The translations under genes and the position numbers were made by a program. Below are positions 36,165 to 48,679 of a stretch of DNA of 64,000 nt, in pieces. Source of the DNA: Lasiosphaeria ovina (lineage: Eukaryota; Ascomycota; Sordariomycetes; Sordariales; Lasiosphaeriaceae); assembly GCA_033439765.1 (NCBI GenBank), contig JAULSN010000005.1:3301001-3365000 (forward strand), in the 5' to 3' direction. The notes under the pieces are model-generated. The model had not been told where the DNA came from and searched no databases. It saw only the letters and a list, made by a program, of their open reading frames with translations. The first letter of the stretch is position 1; each line of letters opens with the position of its first letter.

Positions 36165-36483
36165 AAAATTACCTGTCTGTTACATCTTTTTGCGATCGAT
36201 GCCAAGGGTTTGAGATGAGGTTTGTAAGATATTGTTGTACTAATATATATTTCAAGGATCAAAACAAAGGGGGAACTACCGTAATGGCGAGCCATCTCGC
36301 GGCACTATCCGCAAAGGCCGCCCGCAGCAGGAAGTGTGGGTGTGAGTGGCGTTGCGTAGCTACTACCCGCAAGGACTATCCACGCCGATACCACCGACCC
36401 TTGCCACTATATTCTAATTCCCAGTGCCGCTACAGGTTTGTTTGTTAACCTCACGGCGAATAGAACGATATTTCCTAGTCGAT

Positions 36484-37671
36484 ATGTCCAGTGGTACTAC
36501 CACGCCACCGCCGCCTCCACCGCCGCCTCTACCGCCGCCTCCACCGCCTCCATCACCAGCGGCAGAAGAAGACGAAGTAACCGACCTTGATCAGGTTTTG
36601 CCAAAGGCAACCCCGAAGATAGTAGAAGAAATAGAATTTAAGTAACAAAGCCATTAAGATACTACTCAGAGCACGATATTCTTAGTTATTACTCACCCCG
36701 TACAAGTAATGCCATCACTATCATACGTCTCAAGCATCAGAAGGTCACGTGCGTCCCATACGTAAGCAGGGAACCCCGCATGAACATGCTCCACAGCATT
36801 TCCAAATTCCATTTCTGGCACCATTACTCGGGCAGCTGCACAGTGATCCCGTTCCCAACTATGAAGTCTATGTCCAGGCCACGTACGTCAAAAACCATCC
36901 ATACTCGCGGATTCTCGGCGCTTAGATTGCTGATAGAGAACGACATGCCTGTTATCCGGGCCGAGGATATCGTCCGTATTATGGTCGGGATAGAGCCGCT
37001 CAACGGTCCGGCGACAGAGCCCATCTGGGTGATGGCCGAACGGATCATGGCCCATGTGCGGGAATTGGCTGAGCAGGTTATCTGCCGTCCAGAAGAGATG
37101 CAATACGCTGGTGAAAGAAGCAATCTATTGACTTTGCCAATCTCGGTCTTGCCCCTTTCGGCTCGAGCGCTGGGCAAAGGACTTTACGAAGAAATGGTTG
37201 GTAATTAACTTTCTCCAGCGTAGGACAGTGCTAATGGAAGACAAGGGAAAACCCCTAGGCAAATGGTCCGAGGATAAGGAATTTTGCATTGAACCGACAC
37301 CATGCCATGGGCCAACTTTACTCTGGCTCCAAGGCGGCGGTGTGGCGTGCCCAGACGATATGGTTGCGATACTCGTATTCGTTCACAGGCCTAGGCCGAG
37401 AAGCGATAGAGGAGCTCCAGAAGGGATCTCAGTACCGGAAGAATCCCCTTTGATGGGGATTATTAAATCTTCGATAGGCGGTCCTATCGTCATCCCATCG
37501 CGTTTCGAATGTCAAGTGGGTGATATTATTATTCTTGAGGCAAAGGAGCAGCTATTCGTTACGGAGTGTGTAGGACCTCGTGATATTTGTATGTTTAGTG
37601 TTATGCATCGCACATTTCCAAGGAAAGACACGAGCGAGGGAGGCATTGAAGAAGGGTTTAATGCCCAGTAG
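36484..37671 (+). CDS. Hypothetical protein with proline-rich N-terminus, at least two introns or one frameshift
   Basis: The likely start is ATG at 36484. The first segment encodes MSSGTTT, then eight and seven Pro around a Leu, then an acidic stretch (EEDEVTDLDQ), ending in a stop at about 36643. A second open segment in another frame covers 36645-37200 (about 185 codons, ...RVSREPRMNMLHS, later MVGIEPLNGPATEPIW). It joins a third by a clear intron 37201-37258 (gtaatt...tgctaat...cctag, 58 nt, phase 1, frame preserved) and ends at 37671 with IEEGFNAQ. How segment 1 joins segment 2 is unclear: an intron with a weak donor or a one-base frameshift. No family recognised. Codon use is ordinary and CpA/TpG are normal, unlike the flanking transposons. 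It is convergent with the gene at 37692-39432, only 20 bp between stops. Confidence 0.55.
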
Positions 37672-37691
37672 CTATGACCATACTAGCAAAC

Positions 37692-39432
37692 TTAAAAACT
37701 GAAGAAAGTTATCTCTAAACCATCTGCTATATTGGTGAAGTCGTTAGTTCGGTATACCGGACCCGAAATGTATTTGTCGCCCGAATGATTTGCCACTGGC
37801 ATAATCTGGTCAAGTAGCGAGAGCTCGGAAGAAATTGTTGATACTTCGTGGGTGATGTCGCTTGGTGGTGGTACTGGAATGCCTATGCTCGGGCCGACTC
37901 TAATATCCCCTACCCAAGATACGTCTCCTGAGTTAACCTCAAAATATCCAGTTGGGAAATATGTCCAACCAGGGAGACTGGAGTTGCCCGCGCCGCCGGG
38001 TCTAGAGTTGCGCGTGGGCTGCATTACCTCCAGCTGTCCCTCCATGCCTAGTCTGGTGGGTGTCTGGTCGGGAAACGAGTGTTGTGTGGCATTCCCGGAA
38101 CCATTGATAAGCTGAACATCCCGTTCCGTAGCCGCAGGCATTGCCGGGTCACTAGCAGACACCACGATGGGCGGGTGCATAAGTTGGGCAGCGGATTGTG
38201 ACCGTCCAGCCACATTCGCAAGCAACTGAAGGGGCGACAGATCTCTGGCGGACCGGGCGGGATCTAGGCTAAGCCTCCTGACCGTAGGCTGCGGTGGACT
38301 AAAATATTCCTTGACATTGACGGAAACCTCTGCCACCGGCTCTCTAGGCCAGCCAGCACTCGAAAGTGCTTGGAGGTGAGTGTCATGTTGCCACCCGGGT
38401 GGTGAAAGAAGAGGACCTGAGGCCATCATAAATGAGCTGACTCCGATCCCTTTTTCGCCCCGTTGCGGGCTGTCATCGGGACTCCCCTTATCTTGGCCTC
38501 GCTCTTCTGTAAGTTGCTGACCATCTAAACCGATGCCTTGCGGATTGACAACAGTGTCTGTCAAAAACTGAACGCCGTTATTTTCGAAAGTCCAGAGCTT
38601 TCCAGGACCGCATCTTTTCTCGATTAACATAGCAAGCGATACTTTCAGCCCAAGCCCTGCCAACTCCGAATCTGTGAAATTTAGGTCTTTAAAGTTATTA
38701 AGCTTAAGAGCTGTGCATACTTTTTGGTACCTATCTCCCGATTAATAAGGGCACAGTAGAGGACTCGATAATAGCTAACGTACTCAAGTTTTTGGGTATA
38801 GCCAAGGTAGGCCGGAGGAAGAATCACCTGCGAGTGTAGGGGAATAGTTATTGGGATATATAGTAACCCATTCAAAACCATTAATAGCACCTTCTCTCTT
38901 CGTATTGCGCCGAGTTCTGAGCAGTTGTAGAAGCTAAAGTCTTTCCCTGGTCAAGGTTAGAGCTTGATACCAACGGGGTTTATCCACGATACATACGACA
39001 AGCGGCACGGTACACCATGAAAGCGAGCTCTTTCCGAAACCCATAGAAACGGTCCACAAGCTCATTGAGAAAATGGCTCCCCCCTTCCCGTCTTCTTTCC
39101 TGGACTTGCTTTGCATGATCTGGTTGTATTTCGACTCTTTCTTGCCTCACACGCTGGAGGTATCGAGAGGATGACAATATATGATTTTCTATCCATGCGG
39201 ATCTCTTCTCTCTCTGGTCGTGGCTACCAGTATAGAGTTTGGCGTCCTCTGTCATTAACTCGTTGATGCCATCTTTAAGCTTCTTTATTACGTTTCGAGC
39301 GGTGGACCGGTCTTTCGTATCATAGCTCTTGGCCTCCACGCTCGACCACTCGCCGTTCGACCCGCCACCGCTTCCAGAGGGCCTTTTCCGCTTGCCTCCG
39401 GCGTTGGGTCTCCTGGAGGTTGCCTGTTGCAT
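37692..39432 (-). CDS. Hypothetical protein, three exons, about 543 aa
   Basis: Exons 38997-39432, 38731-38946 and 37692-38671 join in frame to 1632 nt. Intron 1 (38947-38996, 50 nt) is canonical: gtatgt donor, ctctaac branch site, accag acceptor. Intron 2 (38672-38730, 59 nt) has a gtacca donor, cctaaat branch and ttcacag acceptor. The N-terminus is basic and Gly/Ser-rich (RRPNAGGKRKRPSGSGGG, a possible nuclear signal), followed by a charged helical part (VIKKLKDGINELMTEDAK), a more hydrophobic exon 2 (LLMVLNGLLYIPITIPL) and a Pro/Ser-rich, probably disordered C-terminal third. The start could be further upstream, as another open frame (39320-39595) overlaps exon 1. The frame is not damaged by RIP. 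No domain recognised. Confidence 0.62.
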
Positions 39433-39840
39433 CGCTCATTAAGAATTGTCGCAAGCTTTCGAGTCTTCTCTTTTGCTGCCGAGTTATTGCTTCGGGCATC
39501 AAATTTGAGATCGGAGGAGCGCACAATGGAACGAGCGACGCCCCATTTTTGGATGGGGTGTAACAAGCCAAGCCTTGAACAAGCCGGGGCGTCACGGATA
39601 CACCTAGCGACGTAGTGATCTATATCCTTGAATTATAGAAGTCCTGCTCTCGTATTCGAATGCGTCTGTGGATGCGTAGGAAAAGGCTTGTCGGAAAATG
39701 TAGACGCGATGTGGCTTGTCGGGAAAAGGTGGCTAGCTAGTTGGCTAGGCTCTCAGGGAATGTTGCTCGGCCTTGGCGTGAAGTGGAAAATGTTGTGCTT
39801 GATGGTGCAGAGAATCATGCACTCGGTGCGTCTTTAATGC

Positions 39841-39843
39841 TTA
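39841..39843. repeat. TTA target duplication of the Harbinger element, left
   Basis: tta at 39841-39843 and again at 50231-50233, the 3-bp TWA-type duplication usual for PIF/Harbinger. Confidence 0.85.
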
Positions 39844-39898
39844 GGTCCTGATCGACACACCGGCTAGCGAGCACCGGCTAGGCTAGCAAATGCACAAG
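39844..39898 (+). repeat. Left TIR of the Harbinger element
   Basis: 55 bp beginning ggtcctgatcgacacaccgg and ending tgcacaag. Inside it has a short direct repeat, caccggctag twice. Complement of 50176-50230. Confidence 0.93.
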
Positions 39899-40319
39899 TT
39901 GGCACAAAATATCGTGCGTCGCGCTAAAAATCGCCAAGGAACCTACCAAACTCTTTTGGGCACCAATTTTGTACGTGCCGACAAGTTCAGCCACCTTCTT
40001 ATACGAGCCAGGGTCCTAATAGATATATCTAAAAAGTGGGCTCTTCGGGATGTTGATTTTGGGAATAGTTACCAAGAAAAGAGGGTTGCACTAGCTCAGA
40101 ATGGCCATTTTGCAGCCAAATCGCTAGCCGCCCTCTAAAGCTGGTTTTGAGCGTCGGCTGGGCATGAATAGCTTACATATACGTAATCTATAGATACCCG
40201 ACTTATTATTGAAGCTTCAAAAATAGTATATATTATATAGAAAGAGTAGCTCAAAAGAAGTAGAAGGTTATCTACGTTCAAGCCGATATAATGGATAACA
40301 ACGATGCCGCCCGGGTAGC

Positions 40320-40563
40320 TGTGAAGGCAGGCACATACAAGAGGCGAGGCTGCAAGTAAATAGTGACTAGATTCGTAGATAACTAAGCTAAAGAAAGGAA
40401 AAGGAAAAGAAGAAGCCTGCGTGCCCTGTAGGCTGGCAGTTTTGTGGTGGTGTGCGGGGTCGTGGCCCTAGTCCCGATTGGGAGGAGTGGGGCCTTCACA
40501 TCAGGGCTTGCAGCTAGGGCATGGTTGCGGCACCACGGACCTCAGTTCGGCCGTGCCGTGATA
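40320..40563 (-). repeat. 3' LTR of element C
   Basis: 244 bp, starts tgtgaaggcaggcacata, ends gtgccgtgata (CA to TA at the end). Contains the A-rich aaaggaaaaggaaaagaagaa block. Directly followed by the C-rich polypurine complement. Confidence 0.95.
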
Positions 40564-40689
40564 TTACCCCCCCCTCCCGCGCGTAGGGTCCTTTATTTAT
40601 GAAGAATAAAAAATGTTAGATCGCGTAGGGCTCGAACTTGTAATTACTTCTTCCTCATTGATCTTCGTAGCTTGTGCTCGCCCGTATTG

Positions 40690-43600
40690 ACGGGTCTATT
40701 ATCGTTATCGTGGTCGTCGGCTATCTTATCGGCTATATATATGGTTGTCTATTGCTATAGGCGCTTTGGCGGCCTTGCTAGGTCGGGGTATTGTTCGTGG
40801 AACTCGTATAGCTTCGCGGGGGCGTTCTTGAAGTTCCTAGCTGGGTATTACGTCGGATCTGGGTCCCAGCCTCTCCATTATACTTAGTACTCGAGGCGGC
40901 CGTATATTGTTCTTGAGGTTAATATACGGTCGACTTCCTATTCTTCCTCCTCATTAACTATCTCTGAGGGATTCTCTACTTCTTGTCCTAGTAGTGGGTT
41001 ATTAGTATAATGCTTAAGCCTATCTATATGGAATATATCTATTACCTTCTAGCTAGTAGGAACCTCTAATCTATAGGAGTGTCCAACCATCTCGACGATC
41101 CGATAGTACTATCGTATAAGGGGGAAATCTAGCTTATCGCTAGGTCTATCCGTAGACTAATTCTTCTTAATAATAAATACTCTATCGCTAGTACCGAAGT
41201 CCGGTTCCCGGCGATGTTTATTAGCTTGGTTGACCTATACTTATTATGCCTTTTGGATTATCTCCCTAGTATAGTCGACGTACTTCTATATCGTTCTTAG
41301 AGTATCCTAGGCGTCTTCCCTATTTAGCTTCTCCCTAGTTGGTAAGCCCGCTAGCTTGGTACGTTTAGTCTAATCGTACTGGGTGGGCATTTCGAATCCG
41401 AATAGCACCTCGTAAGGTTCTATTCCCGTGCTAGCGTGCGGTAGGCTATTTTGGGCGAAGTCCATAGCGGGGATCGCTCTTAACCAGTTATCTTAGTAGT
41501 GGTTCACGAACGGTCGAAGTCGTTATTTAAGGTATTGGTTCATAATCTCGACTTAGCCCGTAGTTTGGGAATGCCCTAAGGAAGATAACTTCTACTTAAT
41601 TCCTAGGATCTTAGATACTTCGTCTATAAAGTCTACGATAAATTGGGGTCCCCTATCGCTAATTATTTCGTCGGGGAGTCTAAGGATTCTAAAGGGTCCT
41701 TCGTAGTATATTAGGGCAGTATCCTTGGCCGTAGCGGAGTCCCTATAAGGGATTGTCCAGGCGGCCTTGCTTAGCCTATTAATTACTACTAGGGCGTTAT
41801 TCTTAGTATACTTATCCTCGGGCATCTTATAGAAGTCTATTACTAGGGACCTCTATCTACGAAGGGGTACTGGGAGGGGCTTAAGGAGGCCCGGGGTCTT
41901 GCTACGGGGCTTCTTACTAGATTGGTATAGGTAGTTCTCGACGAATCGGTCGACTGATCCTATTAGCCGGGGCCACTAATAAAGTTTCGAGACTATTCGG
42001 CGGGTCTTATTTCTCCCGGGGTATACGGAGGGCATCCTTGAATGTACTTCGTAGATGACCTTAGTTCTTAGATTCAGTTCCCCTCCGGAGGGTACGACTA
42101 GTCTTCCTTTGTATAATAAGATACGGTCTTCTAATATAGAGAAACCGTTAATACCCTATCTCGCCTTTATACGGTAGATATCGAGTTCGGGGTCGTTCTT
42201 ATTATACCGTAGTAGAGTATCGATTATCTCGTAACCTAATAAAGAAGGGGGCTCGACGTCTTCGTCGATAATGGATATAGCTATAGGGACTTATAAAGTT
42301 AATATTATAGTTACTACCCCTATGAGCTTGAATATTTATATAGTCCTTTATAGCTCTTACTTCTCCTTCTAGGTCTTAATATCTTCCGACTTTCGAGATA
42401 GTACGTCTACGGCTATATTCTCGGTTCCTAGTCGATAGGTAATCTGGAAATAGTATTGGGATATAAGATCGGCCTATCCGGCTTACCTTAAGTTTAGGAG
42501 TCTCTTCGTACCGAAGTATTCTAGAGCCCTATAGTCCGTAATAATAGTAAAGGGCTAATCTCGGAGTCCTATTAGCTCGGCTCTCTAAACTATTAACCCT
42601 CTAACGACTACTATTAACTCTTTATCGTAAATTGGGTAGTTTAACTCGGCTCCGTATATAGTTTCTAAATAGAATATAGTAGGATACTATTCCTTATCGT
42701 CCGTCTATAGTTGGGATAGTACTCCTACGTAGATACCTTCTAACGCGTCGGTTTCTATCCGGGTCGGTAGCTCGTAAGAGAAGTGCCGAAGTATCGGGGC
42801 GGATGTGAGTTTATCCTTCAGCTCTTCGAAGGCTACTTAATAGTCTTCGGACTATTTAAATACCTAGCCTTTCCTCGTCAAGCTAGTTAGGGGTTTAGCG
42901 ATACGGCTATAATTCTATACGAAGCGCCGGTAGAAGTTATAATATCCTAGGAATAACTATACTCCTTTAAGGTTACGGGGAACGCTCCAGTCCCTAACGG
43001 TAGCTACTTTCTCGGGGTCTACCGCTATCCTAGTCGTGGAGATAATAAATCCTAGGTACTTAGTTTTAGTAACGTGGAATTCGTACTTCTTTAAGTCGGC
43101 TTAGAGTCCTACTTGTCTTAGGCGATATAGGACTTTAGCTATATAGGCCTCGTACTCTTCGGGGTTCTTAGAGAAGATAAGGATATTATTAATATAGGCG
43201 TTATAGAAGTCGTCTAGGTATCCTAATAAGATCTCGTTAATATATCGCTAGAAAGTTACTAGGCCGTTAGTTAGGCCGAATAGTAAGACCCGGTATTTAT
43301 AGGCCCTATATCTCGTCCGGAAGGTTATAAGGTCCTCGTCCTCTAGGCGTATCCGGATCTTATAGAAGGCTTGCCTAATATCGATTTTAATAAAGATTTT
43401 GGCTTTCCCGATACGAGCTATAGTCTCGTTAATAAGTAGTAGGGGATATCGATCCTTTCTCGTTATCGCGTTAAGTCTCCGGTAGTCTATATAGAAGCGT
43501 ATTCCGCCTCCTAGCTTTGGAGCGAGTAGTATTAGCGCTACCCAGGCTGCTGAACTACTAGTAATGAATCCCTTTGCTAGGTTCTCTATAATATATTGTT

Positions 43601-46600
43601 TAGCGATCTCCAATTCCTCTAGGGATATCTTATAGAGTGGACTATACCCTAAGTCTTTAGGGGCTTTACCTTTAGAGAGGGTAATCTAATAGTCGTACGT
43701 CCCCCGGTGCTCGGCCAACTTGTCGGAGGTAGCTTTACTAAATACGTCGAGGTAGTTATAGTAGACCGGTAGGACGAGTTTCAGGGCTTACTCCCTAAGG
43801 TTCTATTTATCTTGAGCTAAGGGATCTGGTGGTCCCGGATCGCCGAGGGGTGTCCGCTTGACCTCGATGATTTGCTAAATCTCCTAGAGGCTGGTATATA
43901 TAGTAGGGGTCTTTTTTGTATAGATCGTAAAGGTTGCCTCGTTCACTACGGCGATATCGGGAGGGCGCTCCTTATACTAGCTAATATAGTCTCGCTATAT
44001 CCTATACCTCCCGAACTTATCTTCTAGAGGGTAGTCTAGTTTTCGGTCCCTAGCTAGGTTCCTTCTTGAGGTAGCTAGGTCGGGGGCCTCTAGGTTCTTT
44101 AGTAGTAATTCCTACTAGAGGTCCCGTTCTATTACCTCTAGACCTTCGTCCTATAAGACCTTCTTTCTCTTCTTACTTAACTTCTAAAGGATAGTTACCG
44201 GTCCTTAGGGCGATCTGGGTCTCGGGGTTATTAAAGGGAGCATTTCTCGTTCCGCTTTCTAGTTCTCGAGCTCTTAGAGCCTCTTCTTAATTACTTCTCC
44301 ATCCCTTTATCTCTTAATCTCCTTTTCCAGTAGTATATTCCGGTGGTCTATATCGGCTTGATAAGATGGGTCGGGTAGAGAGTCGGTTATATAGTCTATC
44401 GATATGGTAGTCTATATAGGGGGGTCTAAGGGGAGGTCTTCGGGGAATTCGAGGACTTTAGTCTTGGATCTGGTCTTAATATTATATTTTTCTAGAAACT
44501 TATCTCCGATAATAAGGTCGTGGTTATTACCGGTAACGATTATCGCCTCGTATTGGAAAGTCCGGCCTTAGATCTTAATATCTCCGTAGAGGATACTATT
44601 AATCTTCTACTTTCCACTCCCGTCGTACCCTCCTATCTAGGCGGGGTTAACGGCGTGCTTAACTCGGTCGAGGTAGAGAAATTTCCTTAATCGTTTAGTA
44701 AAGGGGATACCGATAAAGATATACCCGGTTACTCCCGTATCTATAAGTATATTAGTAGTAGATAAAGATATTCCATTATTTACTATAGTATAATCCGCGA
44801 GGAACTTAGGTCCCCCTAATAAGGGTTTCTAATTAATAAATTTGCCTGAATCGTAATATATTAAGGATACCTTCCCTAGGAGGGAGTTTATATTCCCTAG
44901 GGTCTCTAGTTTTCCGAATCGCTAGAAGTATCGGAGCTGGTGGAACCGGAATCCGTATCGGCCGGCTTCTCCTTCTTATTCTTACTCTTACTAACGGAGG
45001 CTACCGAGGGCTTCTTTTTATCCTGAGCTGCCTTATCTACGGCGGTTTTCTCGGGGTACTCCAACTTAGTATATCCGAGGTTACGGCAATAGAAATAACG
45101 ACCCTCCTTAAGGAATTGGGCGATTTCTTCCTTACTAAGTCGGCTTCTTAACGGTCCGGATCCTTTAGCCGTAGGCTACGTAGTAGGGGTACGCCTTACG
45201 TTACCGTTACTATTCTTGGCTCCGGAAGGGGCATCCTTCCGACGCTCCTATCCTTACTTAAGACTTAGGGATATAGCTAAGGCTAAGCGAGTATACTTCT
45301 CGAAATTAATACCAGGGTCTTCGTAAGAGACTACGAGGTTGGTCTGGAGTATAGTAGTCAACTTACGCTTGAACTCGCGCTTCTACTTAGACTTGGGCTT
45401 CCGGTACTACCTAGCTAGGCGAACGAACTCGTTCCTGAACTTGGGAAAGTCATCTCCAGGTCGAAAGACTAGTTTCTCGTACTTAGATAGGGCTTCGTCT
45501 TCCTTAAATTGGTCGTAGTACTTATTCCATAGGTAACTTAGCAATTCCTCTAAAGTAGTAATTTAGTTGGGGGTGCCCGTTCTTATATAAGGAAGGAGGT
45601 TCAGGGCTACGTCTCTATCTAGTCGTCCCTAGATATAAAAGACTTTAGTCCTATCGGTAACGAAGTAGTCTTTATTTCCCTCTAACTTATTCTCTATTAG
45701 TTAGTACTATATATTAAAGGTTACCTAATCCTTAGACTTATCTACCGAGAAGACCGGGGGGTCGGTCATTTTAGTACTACGATCTATCTTGGATCTAGCT
45801 AAGACCTCCGTTACGTTGGTAAGGGGGGTGACTCTACGGCTAGTAGATCTCTATCTTAGGGGAGTAGGAGGACCTTCTATAGTACGTAGGTTCGGGAATA
45901 TATTAATAAGATAGGTCGCGATTACGGCGTTAAGGCTCGTAATTTGCTTACTTAGTTTCTTCTTATCTCCTTAGAGACTTACTACTTACTCCTAGATATC
46001 TTCTTTCTTATTTATAATACTAAAGAGTTTATCCTCAAGACGCTTGGCCTAATCGTTAATTAAGGCTGAAAAAAGAGTTATCTTATCGTACATTTATACG
46101 ATAGTACGGTCGAGGTCGATAGCGACCGAATAGAGGTCTATTACTTACTACTTATAGGTAATTATTATATTATAGTATAACTTAAACTCGATGAATATAC
46201 TCTCTAGGTGCTTATAGACTAGCTTAGTAAAGTTATTATAGTCTATCTGGCCTTCGAAAGGGATCTAACCCTCGTTAGCTTCTATAAGAACCTAGAAGGG
46301 AATAACTAGGGCCGTTTTTCCGCTCTAGGGGTTGACGTCTACCAAGGTCTATAGTCGGGCTACTAGGTCTTTAATTAGGTCTTCTATCGTATTAGTAAAA
46401 CGAATATCGGGAAGAAGACCCTTTATTCCTTAGATCCATTCCGATAGGTTCTCTGGTTTAGGTGTTCCTGAACGACTGCCCTAGGGACTTCCTTAGGTAG
46501 TTGCTATGGCGTAATCGATGCTAATACCGACTACCGTCGATCTTCGACGTAGCGAGGTATTAGGTCGACGCTTGTCGCTATTAATGAAGCTCTCTACGGC

Positions 46601-46680
46601 TTCTAGGTCAAACCTAACCTCCTGCTAAGTACGCTCGCGCTCAGGCTTCGATATCGAAGTGCTCTAGGGCATGATGTCGG
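40690..46680 (-). pseudogene. C gag-pol polyprotein (RIP-inactivated)
   Basis: Coding order on minus. Gag has a zinc knuckle near 45070-45115 (YFYCRNLGYTKLEY: one Cys kept, the other ligands Tyr). Retropepsin has an intact DTG (ILIDTGVTGYIFIG, near 44715-44765). RT is partly open at 43248-43613 (YIDYRRLNAI, KIDIRQAFYKI) with the catalytic box AYINNILIFS near 43165-43205, both Asp to Asn. Integrase is partly open at 41592-41825 (VVINRLSKA, IISDRGPQF). The chromodomain near 40745-40920 reads YPARNFKNAPAKLYEFHEQY. It is the least decayed Gypsy copy here but still inactive. Confidence 0.9.
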
Positions 46681-46823
46681 TGGTACGTGGCGATCGCGCC
46701 GCGTATTAGTTCTGGGGGGTTCTGGGTTCCTGACGATTCTTCTCGCGTGGTCGTACGCGATCGTCAATCAAGGGTGGGATATTATTTGGGCCTTCCCAGG
46801 CAAAGGAAAGGAGCTTAGTTAAA

Positions 46824-47067
46824 TGTGAAGGCAGGCACATACAAGAGGCGAGGCTACAAGTAAATAGTGACTAGATTCGTAGATAACTAAGCTAAAGAAA
46901 GGAAAAGGAAAAGAAGAAGCCTGCGTGCCCTGCAGGCTGGCAGTTTTGTGGTGGTGTGCGGGGTCGTGGCCCTAGTCCCGATTGGGAGGAGTGGGGCCTT
47001 CATATCAGGGCTTGCAGCTAGGGCATGGTTGCGGCACCACGGACCTCAGTTCGGCCGTGCCGTGACA
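46824..47067 (-). repeat. 5' LTR of element C
   Basis: 244 bp, ends gtgccgtgaca, then the gtagc duplication. Nearly identical to 40320-40563. Confidence 0.95.
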
Positions 47068-47099
47068 GTAGCCTAGAAGCGAAAAGCCGGCTTCCTCGC

Positions 47100-48330
47100 G
47101 ATAACTCTCGCTATAATTACGGCATCGTAATTAACATAGTCTACCGAAGAAAGGACTATAATTAACGAAGGAGGACCTCTCGCCGCGAATAGGTTCGTTA
47201 CGCGGTTATTAACTAGCTCAGAGAGGCGTTTTTTTGAGCTCTTTCGAATGACCCAACCGGAATTCACCGCGTTAGTATAGTGGTTTAGGGAGAACTGCCT
47301 AGTCTCGAATATACGGTATTATACCGTTAAGTTGAAGGTTATGTTATTCTTATAGATCGTAGCCTTTAATAAGACTCAAAGGAATATAGCTTACTTCTTC
47401 GGGGTTAGCCAAAATACGGTCTCGAATACCGTCAAAGTCTTCCTACCTTACTTCGTTAAGTTATATATAGCCTTTATGGTCTAACCTAATAATAACTTCG
47501 TAGCTCTAGAGATTAAGCTTGACCCGTCTATACGGTATTACTCAGGCGCGATAAGAGCTATCGACGGTACGTATATCCATACCCGGGTCCCTCTCAAGGA
47601 CTAAGTATATTGGCGTAACCGAAAAGGATGGACCTCGTAGAACGTATTCGCGGTAGTTAAATTCGACGGTTCCTTCTTATATATACTCGCCGGTACCGAA
47701 GGCTTAATGAACGACTCTCGATTGTTGAACCTATCCCTCACGAAAGGATTCAAGATCCTAGAGAACCGTTATTACCTAGCCGATATAGGCTTTAGTATAC
47801 GGAAGGGAATCGTTATACCTTTCTTCAGGACTCGGTATTATCTTTAGGACTAGTAAGAGTTTCTAAATAAGCCGGTAATACGGAAGGAACTTTATAACTT
47901 GAGGCATAGTCGAATACGTATAAAGGTCGAGTAAGCTTTTGGTTAGCTAAAAAGAAGGTCGAAATTAATTAGGGAGAGCGCGCCGGAGTATTCGATCGAT
48001 AACTAGATTAATCTAGTATATATATGTACGGGCCTATATAACTTTATCTATAGTTAGCGGTATAGTTAGGATAATACCCCGGAGTTAGAGAGGCTTTTCC
48101 TTACCGCGGCGAAGCTCAGGGCCGATCGACTTTGTACCGGGCGTAGCTCTCTTAATATTCGAAGGCGAGCCGCCGTAAAGACTTTTAATTAATAGAATAG
48201 AGTAACGAGGAAGCGGGAAAGATATACGGGAGTAAAATAAATAGGTATAAAGCTATAGATTAAACGGAAAGACTATATTCCTTCTTTTTATAGTATATAG
48301 GAAGGTTGTGGTTCGATTGAGAGGTATAGT
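47100..48330 (+). pseudogene. PIF/Harbinger DDE transposase (RIP-inactivated)
   Basis: Plus-strand frame starting before 47250 (RRFFELFRMTQPEFTALV, a typical Harbinger N-terminal segment) with an HTH-like part (YFFGVSQNTVSNTVKVF, about 47400-47450). The DDE_4-type core shows the first Asp in IRAIDGTYIHTRVP (about 47548-47590), the second in YYLADIGFSIRKG (about 47771-47810), and the Glu in RIKVE*AFG*LKRR (about 47921-47960). About ten TAG codons replace Trp or Gln. It would cut and join the TIRs together with the Myb-like partner. Element C entered upstream of the recognisable part. Confidence 0.9.
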
Positions 48331-48546
48331 CGCGATATTGGAAAAAGGTGGCCGGGAGGTACCCGGTTAATTACGATATGGATTTTTGGCTTTGGCCGAT
48401 AAGGATTTTTCGCCGATAAGAGGGGATACTTATTATATTAGGACTTAGCGTAGGCGGTAAGTACTAGTAATTACTCTATTAGGCAGGCGGTGACTCCGGG
48501 CATTAAAAAAATCTACCCCGTAACTCCCTCTAACTCTAGGCGCCTC

Positions 48547-48606
48547 TGGCCTGCCCGGGCAACTTTAATAGTACTTTGGCCCGCCCGGGCAACTTTAATA
48601 GCACTT
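48547..48606. repeat. 30-bp tandem repeat, two copies
   Basis: tggcctgcccgggcaacttt... at 48547 and again at 48577, differing at C/T sites only. It lies between the two convergent Harbinger genes. Confidence 0.85.
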
Positions 48607-48679
48607 TATACCGAGACCCTACTTAACTACTATAAAAAAGATCACGACTTTTTATTCCTACTATATACCCTCTAGGTCG

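Larger units (their letters stand above)
40320..47067 (-). mobile_element. Complete Ty3/Gypsy chromovirus C nested in the Harbinger element
   Basis: 6748 bp with 244-bp LTRs (40320-40563 and 46824-47067), TG...CA ends and target duplication gtagc (40315-40319 and 47068-47072). Coding strand minus. The LTR pair differs at only about 4 positions, all transitions. A polypurine tract is present at 40567-40577. Interior RIP is strand-biased: CpA on plus almost gone, TpG kept. Confidence 0.96.

Noticed and set aside
35899..36295. Overlapping open frames with repeated SRGGDLHPVRS-like peptides
   Set aside because: They only translate the 59-bp tandem repeat; 59 is not a multiple of three and each frame shifts from unit to unit.
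47266..47300. A-box-like gttagtatagtggttta, similar to the tRNA-like sequence at 1453
   Set aside because: It is inside the Harbinger transposase frame (FTALV*WFREN) and no B box or cloverleaf follows.
48490..48675. 61-codon frame with repeated LWPARATLI
   Set aside because: Simple translation of the 30-bp tandem duplication.
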